Positions 24,301-36,300 of a DNA stretch of 64,000 nt are shown piece after piece. Position 1 is the stretch's first letter; each line of letters starts with the position of its first letter. Made by a program: the position numbers and the translations under genes. Under the pieces are notes generated by a model. That model worked only from the letters and a program-made list of their open reading frames with translations. It did no database searches and was not told where the DNA came from. Source of the DNA: Cylicocyclus nassatus (lineage: Eukaryota; Nematoda; Chromadorea; Rhabditida; Strongylidae); the NCBI GenBank assembly GCA_958299035.1, contig CATQJL010000001.1, forward strand, positions 54,176,333 to 54,240,332, written 5' to 3'.

Positions 24301-26043
24301 ATCAACGTGGATGGTCTGAAGAGCAGCCCACTTTCGAAGTGACTTATATTATACACAACCCGTTGATGGGTGAAGCCACGTCAATCTCTTCCACGCACTG
24401 AAGCGGTTTTCTTGCTTCGGAATCAATTTTTTGCAGCTAGACTTGAACTATTAATTACTTAGGGGTCCCTACAAATTCCACAGCATCAAAACCTCACCAT
24501 CTCAACTTGGATGACCTTTAAGGCACTTCCCTTGCCGTGCGCAGTACACTCCACGGTGGCTTTTCAAGGATAAGGGGAAGGATAGGAGCTTAATAACCAT
24601 TTTTACGTGTCATTACCGCAGCTAACGCAATACTACATCGACCTTCAAATGCACTAAATTATGGATCTCTATAAAACTACAACGATTTTAGTTCCCTGGA
24701 ATTCGCTTTCATGTGTGCACACTCACATCTAACTTCAAAACGATGATTCGGAGGGAGCTACTGATGCTCATGGGGATGATCGACGCTTCAAAACAAAGCA
24801 TTGAGTACGTGCTGAACGGTGCTGAGACTGGACGAGCCGTAGTACTTGTAATCGGTGAGTTGCACGTCTTCGTCCCAATGATTCAGACACCACTTTAAGT
24901 ATAGGCGATTCATAACACGCAAAGACTGCGGACATATCAGCGCCTCCGTGACTGAGCGCTCTTTCGTTCCTCCTACCGTCTGCTGTCTCTCCTATACACA
25001 AACTAACTTCATCGGACGCAACGGCGTCCAGTCTTTGCGTGGCATGAATCGACGATAACTGCAATGACATTTGAGAGAGTAGTGAATTCACATCAGATTA
25101 ACTTAATATTCTTCTTCAAGGTGGGGCAGAAGAAGCGCTGGATGCCCATCCAGGATACCATACCTTGACGCTAAAGTCAAGAAAAGGATTCGTCAAGGAA
25201 GCACTCAAAACCGGAGCGCATCTCGTGCCGGTCTACTCTTTTGGCGAGAACGAACTTTTTGACCAGGCTCGTCAGAATGTCTTCGAATTGGCTTTACTGA
25301 CTTTTGAGTATTAGGTTCCAAATCCAAGAGGTTCTTCGATCCGCCGTTTCCAGTCATGGGTAAAGCGAATTTGTGGCTACTCCTTACCATTTTTCCATGG
25401 TCGAGGGATTTTCCAGGTAAAAAGCATCAAATGGTATCTCATCGGGGAAAAAGTCCACCTAGTATATACCTTCCTCTTCATCTTCACCTTCTTTCATCTG
25501 TCGGAGTAGCTGCTATACTCTAGTTCTCATGAGGATTACGGGTCAGGAGTCACGATTTTTCGCCGACGCCGCGCGACCTCAAGCAGTACAAGATTCAGCT
25601 TCCTTCAGTACTCCTGTCGCAATGTTACTTATCCCATTAAATTATTTATCTGCGCCACTCCACCCACCCCCCCCCCCCTCCTACTGTGGTTAAGTGCCAC
25701 TTTAGCACCGGAGAGTTATTGTGAGGCACAAAATCTGGGCGCGGCGAGCGGCTATCGCGCGCGGTGTGACTCCTGACCCCGAGCCTCTCATAAGTCGTTC
25801 GTAGTATGTGTAAGGTTAATCTTCGATATAAATTGTTTGCAGCTCAATTACGGCTATCTGCCATACCGTAAACCAATCAACACCGTGGTTGGCGTTCCCA
25901 TTCCTGTAGAAAAAGCCGAAAAACCCACACAACAGCAGATTGATGAGCTACACGATATTTACGTCGAAAAGCTCAACGATCTATTTGAGGAGCACAAACA
26001 ACGATATGGAGTTGATGCCGAAACTAGGTTGGATATTCAGTGA
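21361..26043 (+). CDS. DGAT2/MOGAT-family acyl-CoA acylglycerol acyltransferase
   Basis: ER membrane enzyme that transfers an acyl group from acyl-CoA to mono- or diacylglycerol in triacylglycerol synthesis. Exons: 21361-21489, 23406-23497, 23556-23631, 23690-23779, 24692-24854, 25121-25266, 25315-25416 and 25843-26043 (TGA); phases join to 332 residues, the normal family length. The N-terminus [20 protein letters not shown] begins a membrane segment, followed by [20 protein letters not shown]. The catalytic HPHG is at about residues 106-109 ([16 protein letters not shown]). Later blocks are [55 protein letters not shown] and the C-terminal TVVGVPIPV...[21 protein letters not shown]. The motifs do not separate DGAT2 from MOGAT activity. 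Intron 1 holds a mariner-like MITE, and the intron after 25266 begins with GC. Confidence 0.93.
21737..22727. mobile_element. Mariner-like fold-back MITE in acyltransferase intron 1
   Basis: Ends TTAGGTCGGTGTGAAAGTTT and TTAAGTCGGTGCAAAAGTTT (mirrored) are flanked by TA (21735-21736 and 22728-22729). Similarity of the two arms continues for about 240 bp. The internal sequence has no transposase frame. Confidence 0.8.
24052..24342 (+). other. Open frame of 96 codons inside an acyltransferase intron
   Basis: An ATG-to-stop frame with fairly even composition ([20 protein letters not shown], later [20 protein letters not shown]), GC-richer than the surrounding intron 23780-24691. I do not recognise a family. 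It could be a small intronic gene, a retroposed fragment or chance, and it is not needed for the host gene frame. Confidence 0.25.
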
Positions 26044-26672
26044 TGAAAAACCTCATTAGAATCCGCATAGAAATTCGTAGTCTGTTTGTCATTTTGTAGT
26101 TAGATTAGGATCAAATCCATCGACAGTGTTGTAAATAATGACTTTAGGTGTTGTTGTGATCATGCTCAATGAAACAATCAAGAGGAGTGGAAATTTAAAG
26201 AAAAACATTGTATAAACTAGCACAATGCGGGAGACGGCCCTTCTGAACCCACAGTGCGCTACAGTAATTCAAAGCTGGGCGGGCGTGCGCTCGCCCTGCG
26301 TTCGAGGCGGACGAGTATCTCTTCATTTCGAAACTCAGACATTCGCTGTTGACTCGCGCAGCCCAAAGTTTTTTGTAAGCGCTGAATGAAGGCGCGACAC
26401 AAGTAATCGGCCTCGCGACGAAATCCCGAGGCAGCATTATGTGTCGGAACAATGCTGCCCGAGACAACGCTTTGACGCAACCCCAATCTTGCAGGAAATA
26501 CGCGGCAGCTCGACGGCGACACATCTTGATGTCCTGACGCGACTGGAGCGCGTTATCTCGCAGTAATAATTTCGCTATATCCCTACTTGCTGTACATTAC
26601 ATATATGTATATACTTATATGTGTATGTATAAATATACATCATATATATTTATAAATACATATATATAAAGG

Positions 26673-26967
26673 TATATACCCTCGATATCATCCCATACGT
26701 CTTCCCTCAACATGGCGTGGATTACGTGGCTTGATGAGGCGCCGCCTCGCCTCGGGCTCGCGCCACGTTGCGAGCGCATCATTTGGCACGACGTGGCGCT
26801 CAACACAACGTGGCGCAGGCTTTTCCACGTTCTTCTTATTGCCAAATCACGCCGAAAATGCGCACGCAACGTGGCGCAAACCCGAGGCGAGGCGGCGCCT
26901 CATCAAGCCACGTAATCCACGCCATGTTGAGGGAAGACATATGGGATGATATCGAGGGTATATATCG
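26673..26967. repeat. Near-perfect GC-rich palindrome, arms ~100 bp
   Basis: Left arm: TATATACCCTCGATATCATC and onward through GGCGTGGATTACGTGGCTTG and GGCGCCGCCTCGCCTCGGG. It is mirrored on the right, ending GATATCGAGGGTATATAT. The loop is about 90 bp and rich in ACGTGGCGC words. It is likely a fold-back MITE inserted next to TA-rich DNA. Confidence 0.85.
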
Positions 26968-26984
26968 TTTGTTCCCCAGCAAGA

Positions 26985-27221
26985 TTCCCATAGGTACCAC
27001 GTCATCTCGCTGCCTTTCGCACTTCTGAACGTGTTAACCTAGGGGATTCCCGTTGAAATCTCAGGAGAAACGTGTTAAAAAGAACGAAATTATCGTCTGC
27101 ACCCCAGAGAGGTTCCCATAGGTACCACGTCATCTCGCTGCCTTTCGCACTTTTGAACATGTCAACCTCGGACACTTCCGTTGAAATCTCAGAAGAAACG
27201 TGTCAAAAAGAGCGAAAGTCA
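26985..27221. repeat. Two-copy tandem repeat, period 128 bp
   Basis: TTCCCATAGGTACCACGTCA starts at 26985 and again at 27113. Both copies continue through CTCGCTGCCTTTCGCACTT and GTTGAAATCTCAG. Confidence 0.8.
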
Positions 27222-27276
27222 GCTCGCACCATGTACGCACGCTGGTTCACATGGGAACCTCTCTGGGGTGCAGACG
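27094..27276. repeat. Short inverted-repeat element, 26-bp ends
   Basis: CGTCTGCACCCCAGAGAGGT plus TCCCAT at the left is mirrored exactly at 27252-27276. The element overlaps the second unit of the 128-bp tandem repeat. Confidence 0.75.
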
Positions 27277-27433
27277 GTACATGATGAGATAGAAGTGTAC
27301 TTGGTAACCATTTAAACAATGAGAATCTCGGAATGCAAATAAGTGATACGCAAAAGCGGGAGTAGAGTTAAGGCAAATGATACGATATTGATATGTAAGT
27401 ACAGCAAACTAGAGAAAAATAGTAGCAGATGGG

Positions 27434-27929
27434 CTAAAACTCGTCGGGGATGGTCTTTTCTATTTCCTTCACAGCAGAAGAGCTGCTTGCCATAGTCTCG
27501 ATCACACGCTTCTTCTGAAAAGAAAAAATCAGTCGACAAAGACTGGGAATAGTGCACTGGCATCTTACCTTTGAAGGAAGGAGTTTAGCTCTCACCGCAT
27601 TCAGTACATAAGCCCGTACACCTCCCCTGCAAAACGCAAGATAGAATGTCCATCTGCCTTATCAATACTCCAATAGCTTACAAGGCTCTTCCGAGGGCTG
27701 TGCGAGCGAAGACCGCCCAATCCATCCTGGCCTGTGCGAGCATGTCGAAGGCTTTTGATCGCTCGCTGTCGTCCTTTCCAAGATTTGTCCACCATCTAAA
27801 CCTAAACCAATGAAAAATAATAATGCAGACTTAGGATCCTCCAAAACATACATCGTGGGTTCCTCATTAATTCTGAAGCTGGTAACAGCAAATCATCAAC
27901 GTATAAGCCAAGAGCATCCAGAACGAAAC
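27434..27929 (-). CDS. Unrecognised small protein, 3' exons
   Basis: Four exons on the minus strand (27929-27848, 27795-27682, 27626-27569, 27514-27434 TAG) join in phase. They give a tail of about 111 residues: FVLDALGLYVDDLLLPASEL, then WWTNLGKDDSERSKAFDMLA, ARMDWAVFARTALGRALGGV and a charged end KKKRVIETMASSSSAVKEIE with stop after PDEF. The frame and the TTTTCAG/TTTGCAG acceptors support a real gene. I do not recognise the family, and it has no obvious membrane segment or catalytic motif. The 5' end is uncertain; a possible upstream exon near 28050 (KTKLDYLRD) fits in phase. Confidence 0.55.
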
Positions 27930-29489
27930 CTTAAAAATAAGAAGAAGGTGCGAAATGAGGAAACAGTGGAGCCTACTTATTAAAAATGTGACGAGACAAA
28001 ATGTGACATCCCACAATCACGGAGATAGTCGAGCTTCGTTTTCTAGAGAAGAAGCTTCAAAATTGATTTCAAATAAAGTGAAATTTGGATTGGAATGAAA
28101 TAACGGAAAGAAGAGGGCTTAGGTAGGACGGATGGAATGCACGAATTCAGAAATTAAGTAGCAAAAAACTTGAAATGATGCAATATGAGCTGAGATTTGA
28201 AACGCGCGTCGATATTGCGAAACTGCTCGCTGAGTCACACATCATCTCCCGATTTCCTTTCGCGACCATCCGCAGAAGCTGTCAAAATATTGTCTCGCGC
28301 ATGTCTACGCCCTTTCCCGCGAATCCCTCAAAAAGGGGCGGATCTCCGGCGCGAGTCAACAGCGAGTGTCTGAGAAGTCGCTCATTTTACAGCCGCTTGT
28401 GGCGCGAAATCAAAACATGTGCTTTATGGAGTTTTTGTGAACGAAGTACCCCCCTCCTTCACCCCTTTTCGAAAATTTTACGATGTCCCCTTTGTCCCTT
28501 ATCCGGGACCTATCGACTTAGGAGATAATGAAAACAAAAAAGAGTCACTAATCTGAAAGGAAAAACGTGAAATAAGGGTGAAAATCCAAAGTGGAGCTAA
28601 ATAATACGCATGCGAGTTGGAGTTTGGCATTGGAGCGCGATATCTGACAAAGCGATGTATGAAGCAATTAAGGCAAAAAACAAAGGAAAACCAAGGATAT
28701 GGAAATGTCTCCATGCTCAGGGACAGATTTTTGACCAGAGAATTCGTCCATAACAGAAAAATCCAAAACTTGTACAACTTGTGAACGTACAAAAATATGT
28801 GCTCCATACGCTCAGATCGTATGGTGGCCGTCTGGAAACGGACTAAATTTGGAAAAGGTGTTACTATTACATAGTTCTTCCGTTAATGATATTCTATGCC
28901 TATATTCCAAATTTGGTAAAATAGTGGTCAAATTTGGATGGTATAAAGTTTCATTTCATGTTAGTTTGGTAGCATCAAAACTGAGAACATTCTTCGATGA
29001 CTGTTTTATCTGAATTCTTTTTTATTCCTGACGGCTGTTGCCTAGATTTTTGACTAGTCGATGGCGCACTTTTGGTGCAATAAATAATAAATCAATAAAT
29101 ATCTCACTAGTAATGCATGTAGATTTTCCCCCGGACCTCGCAAAAACGATGTCTCCTTCGTCCTTTTTGTCCCAAAAACGAACTCCAGCCTGCTTCCATT
29201 CGACCACTGCCGGACCCTGCCCATTATACAGTCGTCCCAGCCCGCTAGTCGATCAGTGAACGACAGGTAGAGCATGGAACAACTTTGCAGTCGTAGATTT
29301 TTCTCTGAAAGTACACTTGTTCCGATAGGTAACATGTGCACATGCGTCATCTACTAAATTTAACACACTTTTGCAGCTGAACACTTTTCTGGAAGTTCTT
29401 CTTTCATTTTGAAACTTGCCGTAACAGCAATTGTCTTTTGTTCACCTAAACAGACTAGATTGGTTCAACGTGCATTATACTTTGGACCG

Positions 29490-29712
29490 AAGTGATTATT
29501 CGATTATTCGAATAAATCATTCGAATGCGAACGATTCGAAAATTCTATTGGAAGATCTGAGATCTCGAATAATAATCGATAGTCAAATTTTCGAAAATTT
29601 TCATTTTCGATCATTCGAAAGTCGAATATTCGAAGATCTCAATTTTCGAATGATATTCGATAGTCGAATATTCTAAAATTTTGATTTTCGAATATTATTC
29701 GACATTCGAATC
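29490..29712. repeat. TTCGAA/ATTCGA-rich block
   Basis: About 220 bp in which TTCGAA, ATTCGAAT, TCGATAG and GAAGATCTGAGATCT-like self-complementary words recur every 8-20 bp. It abuts the mariner-like MITE at 29740. Confidence 0.75.
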
Positions 29713-29739
29713 CGAGAGAAATTTCGAATTTCCTATGTA

Positions 29740-30753
29740 TTAGGTTGTCCCGAAAGTTTTGTCCGTTTTTTCAACCTATCATAAAAACAACTAGAACAAA
29801 GATAGGGAAACGCTCTAAACATATCCCGACGCATCTTTTAATTCTCTTTCTAACTGTCATACTCCCATGCCGATTACTCTTTTGCTCACTGAGATAAACG
29901 CCGAAATTTCGAACCCATGGTTTTTACTATGTCCAAGTTTGGCAGTTTTTCACAATCTTCATTTTTGACTTTCGGACAAGCTCTGATAGCAATTAGATAG
30001 AGCAAACAAAGGGCAATATAATGCAATTTTGCGGCCTCTACAGTTAGCCTTGAAAATTTTTTAGAATTATTTTTCTGATGCTATCAAATTCCATTTTTGG
30101 TGATGCCAAAAGCCAGACATCATGAAACGGCGCACAATTAAGGTGTTATTCGATGCAGCTTTTCCTCCTCTTTCCACTGAATGTATTTTCTCTCCAATTA
30201 AGGGGTCTTTAACGATAAAATTTCCATAATTCTTGAATTTGACCCCCCGCCCCAGCGTGTACCGTAAAATGCGAAATCTTATATTTCGAAGCGGTAAACG
30301 CTCAGTTGCTTTGTAAATATAGTGAATAATCGTAATCGATTTTTGAAAGCTTCAAAATCCGATGATTTGTTAGTGTTCGAAGCGTTTCTGTACTTTGGGA
30401 CTTCGCAAAAGTGAAGATTTTTGGAAGAATTATTTTAAAAAATACTGAAAAACCAGCTGAATAAGCTTGCATTGAATTGCGCTTTGTTTACTCTATCTGA
30501 GCGCTATCAAAGGTCATCAAAAGTTGAAAATAAAGATTGTGATAAAATTGCCAAACTTGGACATAGTAAAAATCATGGGTTCGAAATTTCGGCGTTTATC
30601 TCAGTGAGCAAAAGAATAATCGGCATGGTAGCATGACATTTAGAAAGAGGAGGAAAAGCTGCGTCGGGTAGTGCTTAGAGCGTTTCTCTATCTTCGTTCC
30701 ACGTGTTTTTATGATAGGTTCAAAAAACGGACAAAACTTTCGGGACAACCATA
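29740..30753. mobile_element. Second mariner-like fold-back MITE
   Basis: Ends TTAGGTTGTCCCGAAAGTTT and the mirrored ATATGGTTGTCCCGAAAG, with TA on both sides. The arms match for about 290 bp, including GCTCACTGAGATAAACGCCG and ATGTCCAAGTTTGGCA. There is no transposase frame. The end sequence (GAAAGTTTTGTC core) is shared with the element at 21737, although the bodies differ. Confidence 0.8.
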
Positions 30754-32138
30754 TAATGCCTAGACATTTGGCTGCTCGTTTATTTACCGGAAAAAGTCTA
30801 CTTTCAGCGATCTATGGTTGTTCCACGCCCTACCTGAAATGTAAGTTAAGACAACGAGCAGAGCAGCGTGGACTAACGTTCAGCAACAAGGAAACCGTTA
30901 ATTTTTCAAAATGTTTTGGTTACGATTCAAACAAATCGCTTGCACACTTTATTAACTCATTTGAGTGACTCAAAAAAATTTTCGAGATTCTTTCTCGGGT
31001 GGTGGAGCGCACGCTTACTTTTGGCGATCTTCAAGTAACTGATTTTCACGATTCACGATTATTCTTTCACCGAAAGATTAGACAAATTCTGTACTATCCT
31101 CACTATGGTTTTTTAAAAAATAGCTTTTTTTTCTTTGACGACCCAAACTCAACTCCAAAAATGCTTAGTTCATCTATGAGCGCAAGAGAATCTTGCAGCA
31201 GCTCAATGGGCAGAAAGCTCAAATTTGTTTGAAAAATGTATTGTCACTATTGATGCGACGACGACGACGCTGAGAAGCCTCTTTCTTCTAATTCATTCTT
31301 CTAAGCAAATCTAATGAAATCCATATATGAAATTTGAGAAATTGTTTCAAAATAATCGTTTCGATAGTGTTTCTAGTAAGTTTAAAGAAATTGGGTTGTA
31401 TGATCATTTACGATAGCAATTTTCAGAATCGTACCTTTATGAATGCGCCTTAAAATGCAGATACTAAACTCCATAATTTCTAGAAAAGTCATAGGGTATT
31501 TTTTCTACCCGGTACTCCAATTCGTTGTCAGTTTTCTGCCAAATTTGCTTTACAATACTCAATTCTTAGGTTTCCGAAAACTTGTGTAACATTTGCTGGA
31601 GATTCGTGCTACAAAATCGTGGAAATACCCGCCTACAGTCGAGTAGATTTCCTGCTTAATATAGTGTCCCTGCAGACGCGACAACGCTGGGGCGTCAATA
31701 AATGCCTTGCGAGTCCCCGGACTAGTGTTTTCCAGTGTTTTCTTTGCTTATTCTATGCTTTTTAGGTGATTCGTCGCTGACAAAGAAGAAAAGGGCAAGT
31801 TAGAGAGTAGTTTCTGTTTTCTGAGAAGCTCTGTCATCGCATATTCACAGATATTCACGTGGAAGCATTTCGCGTCAGCTTCTTCTCTATTTTTTTGTCA
31901 CTTCATGTCTCTTTCTTCTTGTGAGGTACTTCTTTAAACGCTAGTAGGTTTCTACGATTGACTTTATGTCTTTATCACATAAAGTACTTGATTAAAATGC
32001 TATTTCTTGTGGATGAAAGCCGAAGTTGCTGCAAGACAAGCCAACTAGCGTTCAAAAAACGCCTCACAAGAAGGAGGAGGTTTGAAAGGAGAAGTGACAG
32101 AAGAAAAGGAAATGACAGAAAAAAATAGACAAGAAGCT

Positions 32139-32380
32139 TGTCAAGTCTAACGAGTTAATTACTCTCGGGACTTGATCCCTCTACCCTGTTGTATTGCATC
32201 TTAACAGAAGAATTCTTGACTAGATGATTTTATCATTTATAACATGTATATAAAAATGGGGGACATAATTGGGGAGGGGACCACCGAGCACCCGGGGAGT
32301 GCCAGCTCATCTGGAGATTCTGGGCACCGCCCAGTTGGCGTGGAGACTGTCGGACCATCTAATTACTCTGCGTCTCGACA
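32139..32380 (-). repeat. 3' LTR
   Basis: 242 bp, matching the copy at 40629-40870 base for base by eye. The segment just outside it on the element side (32381-32395) reads, on the minus strand, AAGGAATGGACA, a weak polypurine tract. Confidence 0.95.
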
Positions 32381-33344
32381 TGTCCATTCCTTAGCAAAGC
32401 TCGTCCTCGAGCTTTCATCTTTGACCATGGCTCGGGAAGAGAAAAACCATCGTAACTTTTGATCATCTCGGAGTGCACGTTTGACCATTTGACCATATAT
32501 CATCATCATCGTCATTTCGTCATCAACCATCATCATTGATCGATTTCTAGCTCATAGTCGTATCGTCATCGATTGAATTCTGCTCTGTTTGATGTCGCTG
32601 ATTTTGCTGGCGTATTGATCATCATTGCTCGAGTATTGATCGTTGCTATACCATTCATCTCATCAAAAACCATGCATCTTTTCGCGGTTTGCTTTCATCG
32701 TGGGAGGGGAAATTGAAGTCATCGTGGGGGAATCGAACTTCATCGTTGGGTTGCATTTGCTGGATTGCGTCTTCACGTTGCATAGAGGAGGAGCCGGTAA
32801 GAGACAAGGTAAACAGAAGGGCGAACGCCAGAAGGCGAAGCGCACGCTCCCGTACGTCCCGTCAATAAAGTAAAGCTCGTCCTCGAGCGGAAGACATATA
32901 TACGTTGAAGCAGAATGGATTGTTGTTCAATATGGAATTGAATAAGAGGATGAATGTCGTGAGGTATTTTGCGGGAGGGATGAAATCACACATAAAAAAA
33001 TGGTATAAACATTACAACAGGAAGGAATTCAAAAGTAAAACATGAAATGTTGAACGAAAAGATAGAATACGTATTTCTATGTTTTCGCTACTGACAAATA
33101 TCAACATAAATGCATCGGTATTTCACAACATTTGGTTATCGAGCTCACAACTCGAGAGGAAACAATTTCCTAGCGTTGCTTACAAGGGCGTGGAGTAAAA
33201 GTGAGTGTTTGAAAGCGTTTTTCGACCCGCCAATCGAAAAATTCTTTCTTTTTATAGTGCGTATGCTTGCGGCAAACTTACTTTGCACCAGTAGCCGCTG
33301 CGTTAGTGAAATTTTGTGAGGTTGCTACTGGCACATGTCACTCA
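32381..33344 (-). other. 3' non-coding region of the LTR element
   Basis: About 960 bp between the ORF stop and the 3' LTR with no sizeable minus-strand frame. It includes an ATC/TCATC-rich run (32495-32640) and two copies of AAAGCTCGTCCTCGAG (about 32396 and 32872). There is no second ORF, so no separate env gene downstream of pol. Confidence 0.7.
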
Positions 33345-36300
33345 TTACGAGGGAATCCAATCCGTTGCTTGTCTCAGACGCTCTGAACGTCTGAGATTAG
33401 GCTCACTAGAACGTGGAGTCTCTGCCTCTGTGTGACTAGATTGTGGTTGCACAGAGACTTCACGCTCCTGCGGCCTGCTGTAATACAATTTGAGTCTGTT
33501 CACATGCACCGTTTGTGACTTATTGTTGAACAGACTTTTTATGGTAACATTGGGACGGCACATGGAGACAATCACAAATGGGCCTTTCCATTGGAGTGTG
33601 AATTTGGGACGCACTGTGTCGTCATGCAACAATACAAGATCCCCAATGGAAAGGTCCTTACTGTATACCTTCTTCTGGTAATCGTAACCAGCTTTGTAGT
33701 CAGCCGTTTTCGCTGCTATGCTGGTTCCCACTTCCACAATCGTAGTCTGCAGGGCTGTCGTAAACTCGCCTGCGAAATTATCTGTGGCAAAAGTAAGAGT
33801 AGAAGGTAATTTGTGAACGACGTCCATCCATGTGACCGGATGTCTACCGTGTATCACGAAGAACGGACTGTACCCTGTCGTATCGTTTTTGCTACAATTG
33901 TAGGCAAAAACGATGGGTTGCAGGAATTCCGTCCACAAGTCTCTGGCTTCTGAGCAGTAGACTGTGAGAGAATCCGTAACAACTTTTACCATTCTTTCAA
34001 CCTGGCCGTTCGCCTTGTGGTTGTAGCTTGTGGTAAAGTTGTTCTCAATTCCCAGAGTTTTGTTAACCTGAGTGAAAATTTCGCTCACATAGTTTGAGCC
34101 TCTATCGCTAACGATTTCGTTAGGGATCCCGTGCTTGGATACCACATCGTTGATTAGCGCTTTTACTACAAGATCAGCCGTTTGATTTATTAAAGGCGTA
34201 CAGATAATATACTTACTGAACGCGCAGACCGTGATAGCTATGAATCTGCTACCATCAACACATTGTGGCAATGGTCCTATTACATCAATGTGGATACGCT
34301 CAAAAGGACGCTGAGGAATGGGAAAAGTTCCCAGTTCCTCGCGAATGATATTTCCTGCTGGTGTTTTCACCTTTTGACAGGCTGCGCATGATCTAACGTA
34401 GTTTGCGATATCCTGATGCATGTTTGGCCAATAGTACTTATCCGAGACCTTTATGTACGTTTTTCGAATTCCTAAGTGGGAACCTAGCAAAGGATTATCA
34501 TGAAGAAGTTTTACGATCTGCTTTTGAAGTTCAGAGTCGGGTATAACAAGTTTTGGTCTTTCGTTGGCCTTATAGTACAATGCACCATTGAAAATGGAAT
34601 ATTTGTCTAACGAACTCAAAAACTGCTGTGGAGGGTTTTCAGCATTCCCTGTTAAGAAGGTGATCAAACTTCCAAAATAAGAATTTTGCTGGCTTTCCCT
34701 GATGGTTTCTAAGCTAGGAATTGAGTCGGGAGCAGTAGAAATGTTCATTACTACCGGATAACGGCTCAAGAAGTCGCAAAAAGTGTTATGTTTACCCGGT
34801 CGATATTCAATTTTCAGATCGTAAGCTTGTATCATGATTTGGTATTTTGCTAAACGTCCAACAAGGTCTGATCTGTACAGTAGTGACTTTAACGGAGCAT
34901 GATCAGTAATAAGTGTTATAGAGGCATTAGCAACATATGGGTAAAAATGTTTGAGCGCAAAGACTATGGCAAGCGCCTCAAGCTCTATGACTGAGTAATT
35001 TTGCTCATGCTTATTCAGTGGGCGACTACAGTACGCAATTGGATGCTCATTTAGCGTTTGCGGATTTTGTTGAAGTAAGCATGCTCCTAGACCTGTAGTC
35101 GAAGCATCCGTGTGGATAATGTACGGTTTGCCTATTATAGGAGATGCAAGAGTTGGAGCTGTAGTAAGCGCGCTTTTCAAAGAAACGAATGCATTTTCGT
35201 GAAGATCAGTCCATTGGAACGGAGCATTCTTTATGAGAAGAGCATTTAAAGGAGCGGCAACATACGAAAAACGTGGTATGAATCTACGAAAGTACGAAGC
35301 TGCACCCAAAAAAGACTTGACAGCTTTAGCATTGTGAGGTCTAGATATCTTGGTGATGCTAGCTATCTTTTCTGGATTTAATCTTGTTCCGCTTTTGCTT
35401 ATAAGAACTCCTAAATATGGAACTTCTTCTTGCATAAAAGAGCATTTTTTCGCTGTGAGTTTCATGCCAAAATTTGCAATGCGTTGCAAAACTTCTTCTA
35501 GATCACGAAAATGGTCACCTATGGAATGACTGGCGATAATGATATCATCCAAATAGGCGAAACAGCAAGCTTTCAATTCTCTTGTCAAGCTGTTTGCGAC
35601 TCTTTGGAAAGTACCAGGGGCACCCTTCAAACCTTGTGCCATTACAGTGAAATGAAAAAGACCCAAAAATGAGGAAAATGCAGTTCTCTCTTTGTGTTTT
35701 TCTTCGAGAGGGATTTGAAAAAAACCACTTTTGAAGTCCAGAATACTGTAAACTTCTTTACCGCTCGCTAAATCAATGATGTCTTGAATATGCGGTATGC
35801 AGTAGGTTTCATTTTCAGTTATAGCGTTAATTTGGCGATAGTCTACTGTAAAACGCCATTGATTAGTTGAAGGCTTTTTCACTAAAACAATAGGTGAAGC
35901 GAATTTACTAGTGCTCGGCTCTATTATACGCGTGCGGAGCATTTCCTCAATTTGTCTTTTGATTTCTTGACGCTTTTCCAAAGGTACCCTGTAGGGACGC
36001 TGTTTTGGAGCTGTTGCATGCGGAACGAACTTGATTTTGTGAGAAATAGGACCTGTGTATCTCCCTAAATTTCCATCCGATCCCACAAAGCGCTTTTGAT
36101 ATTTTCTGAGAAGATTGTTAAATTGGAGAGATTGCTGCTTATTTAGTAAATTGCGATTTACTTTGACACGTTCCCATAAGGGTGTATTGTCAGCTTGATG
36201 GGGAAAAGTAGGAAGATTTGCAGCTATGTCCGCCTCAGGTGAGGTGTAATGGACTGGATTTTGATAAGTATTAGAGTTAGTAGAATTTGAAGGATGATTC

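Larger units (their letters stand above)
26044..27433. other. Spacer dominated by repeats
   Basis: It contains an AT/TATA-rich low-complexity run (about 26590-26690), a GC-rich palindrome (26673-26967), a two-copy tandem repeat (26985-27221) and an inverted repeat (27094-27276). At 26310-26370 a stretch sharing the word ACTCGCTGTTGACTCGCGC (allowing mismatches) resembles 28340-28370, suggesting a dispersed repeat. No gene seen. Confidence 0.5.
27930..31633. other. Long spacer with repeats, no firm gene
   Basis: It holds a TTCGAA-rich block and a mariner-like MITE (listed separately) and a short GACGAC run near 31257-31270. The longest open frames (for example 117 codons at 28175) have no recognisable motif and lie in repeat-like sequence. 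Confidence 0.5.

Noticed and set aside
28175..28528. 117-codon plus-strand frame
   Set aside because: It shares words with repeat-like DNA near 26310-26370 and shows no motif or splice pattern.
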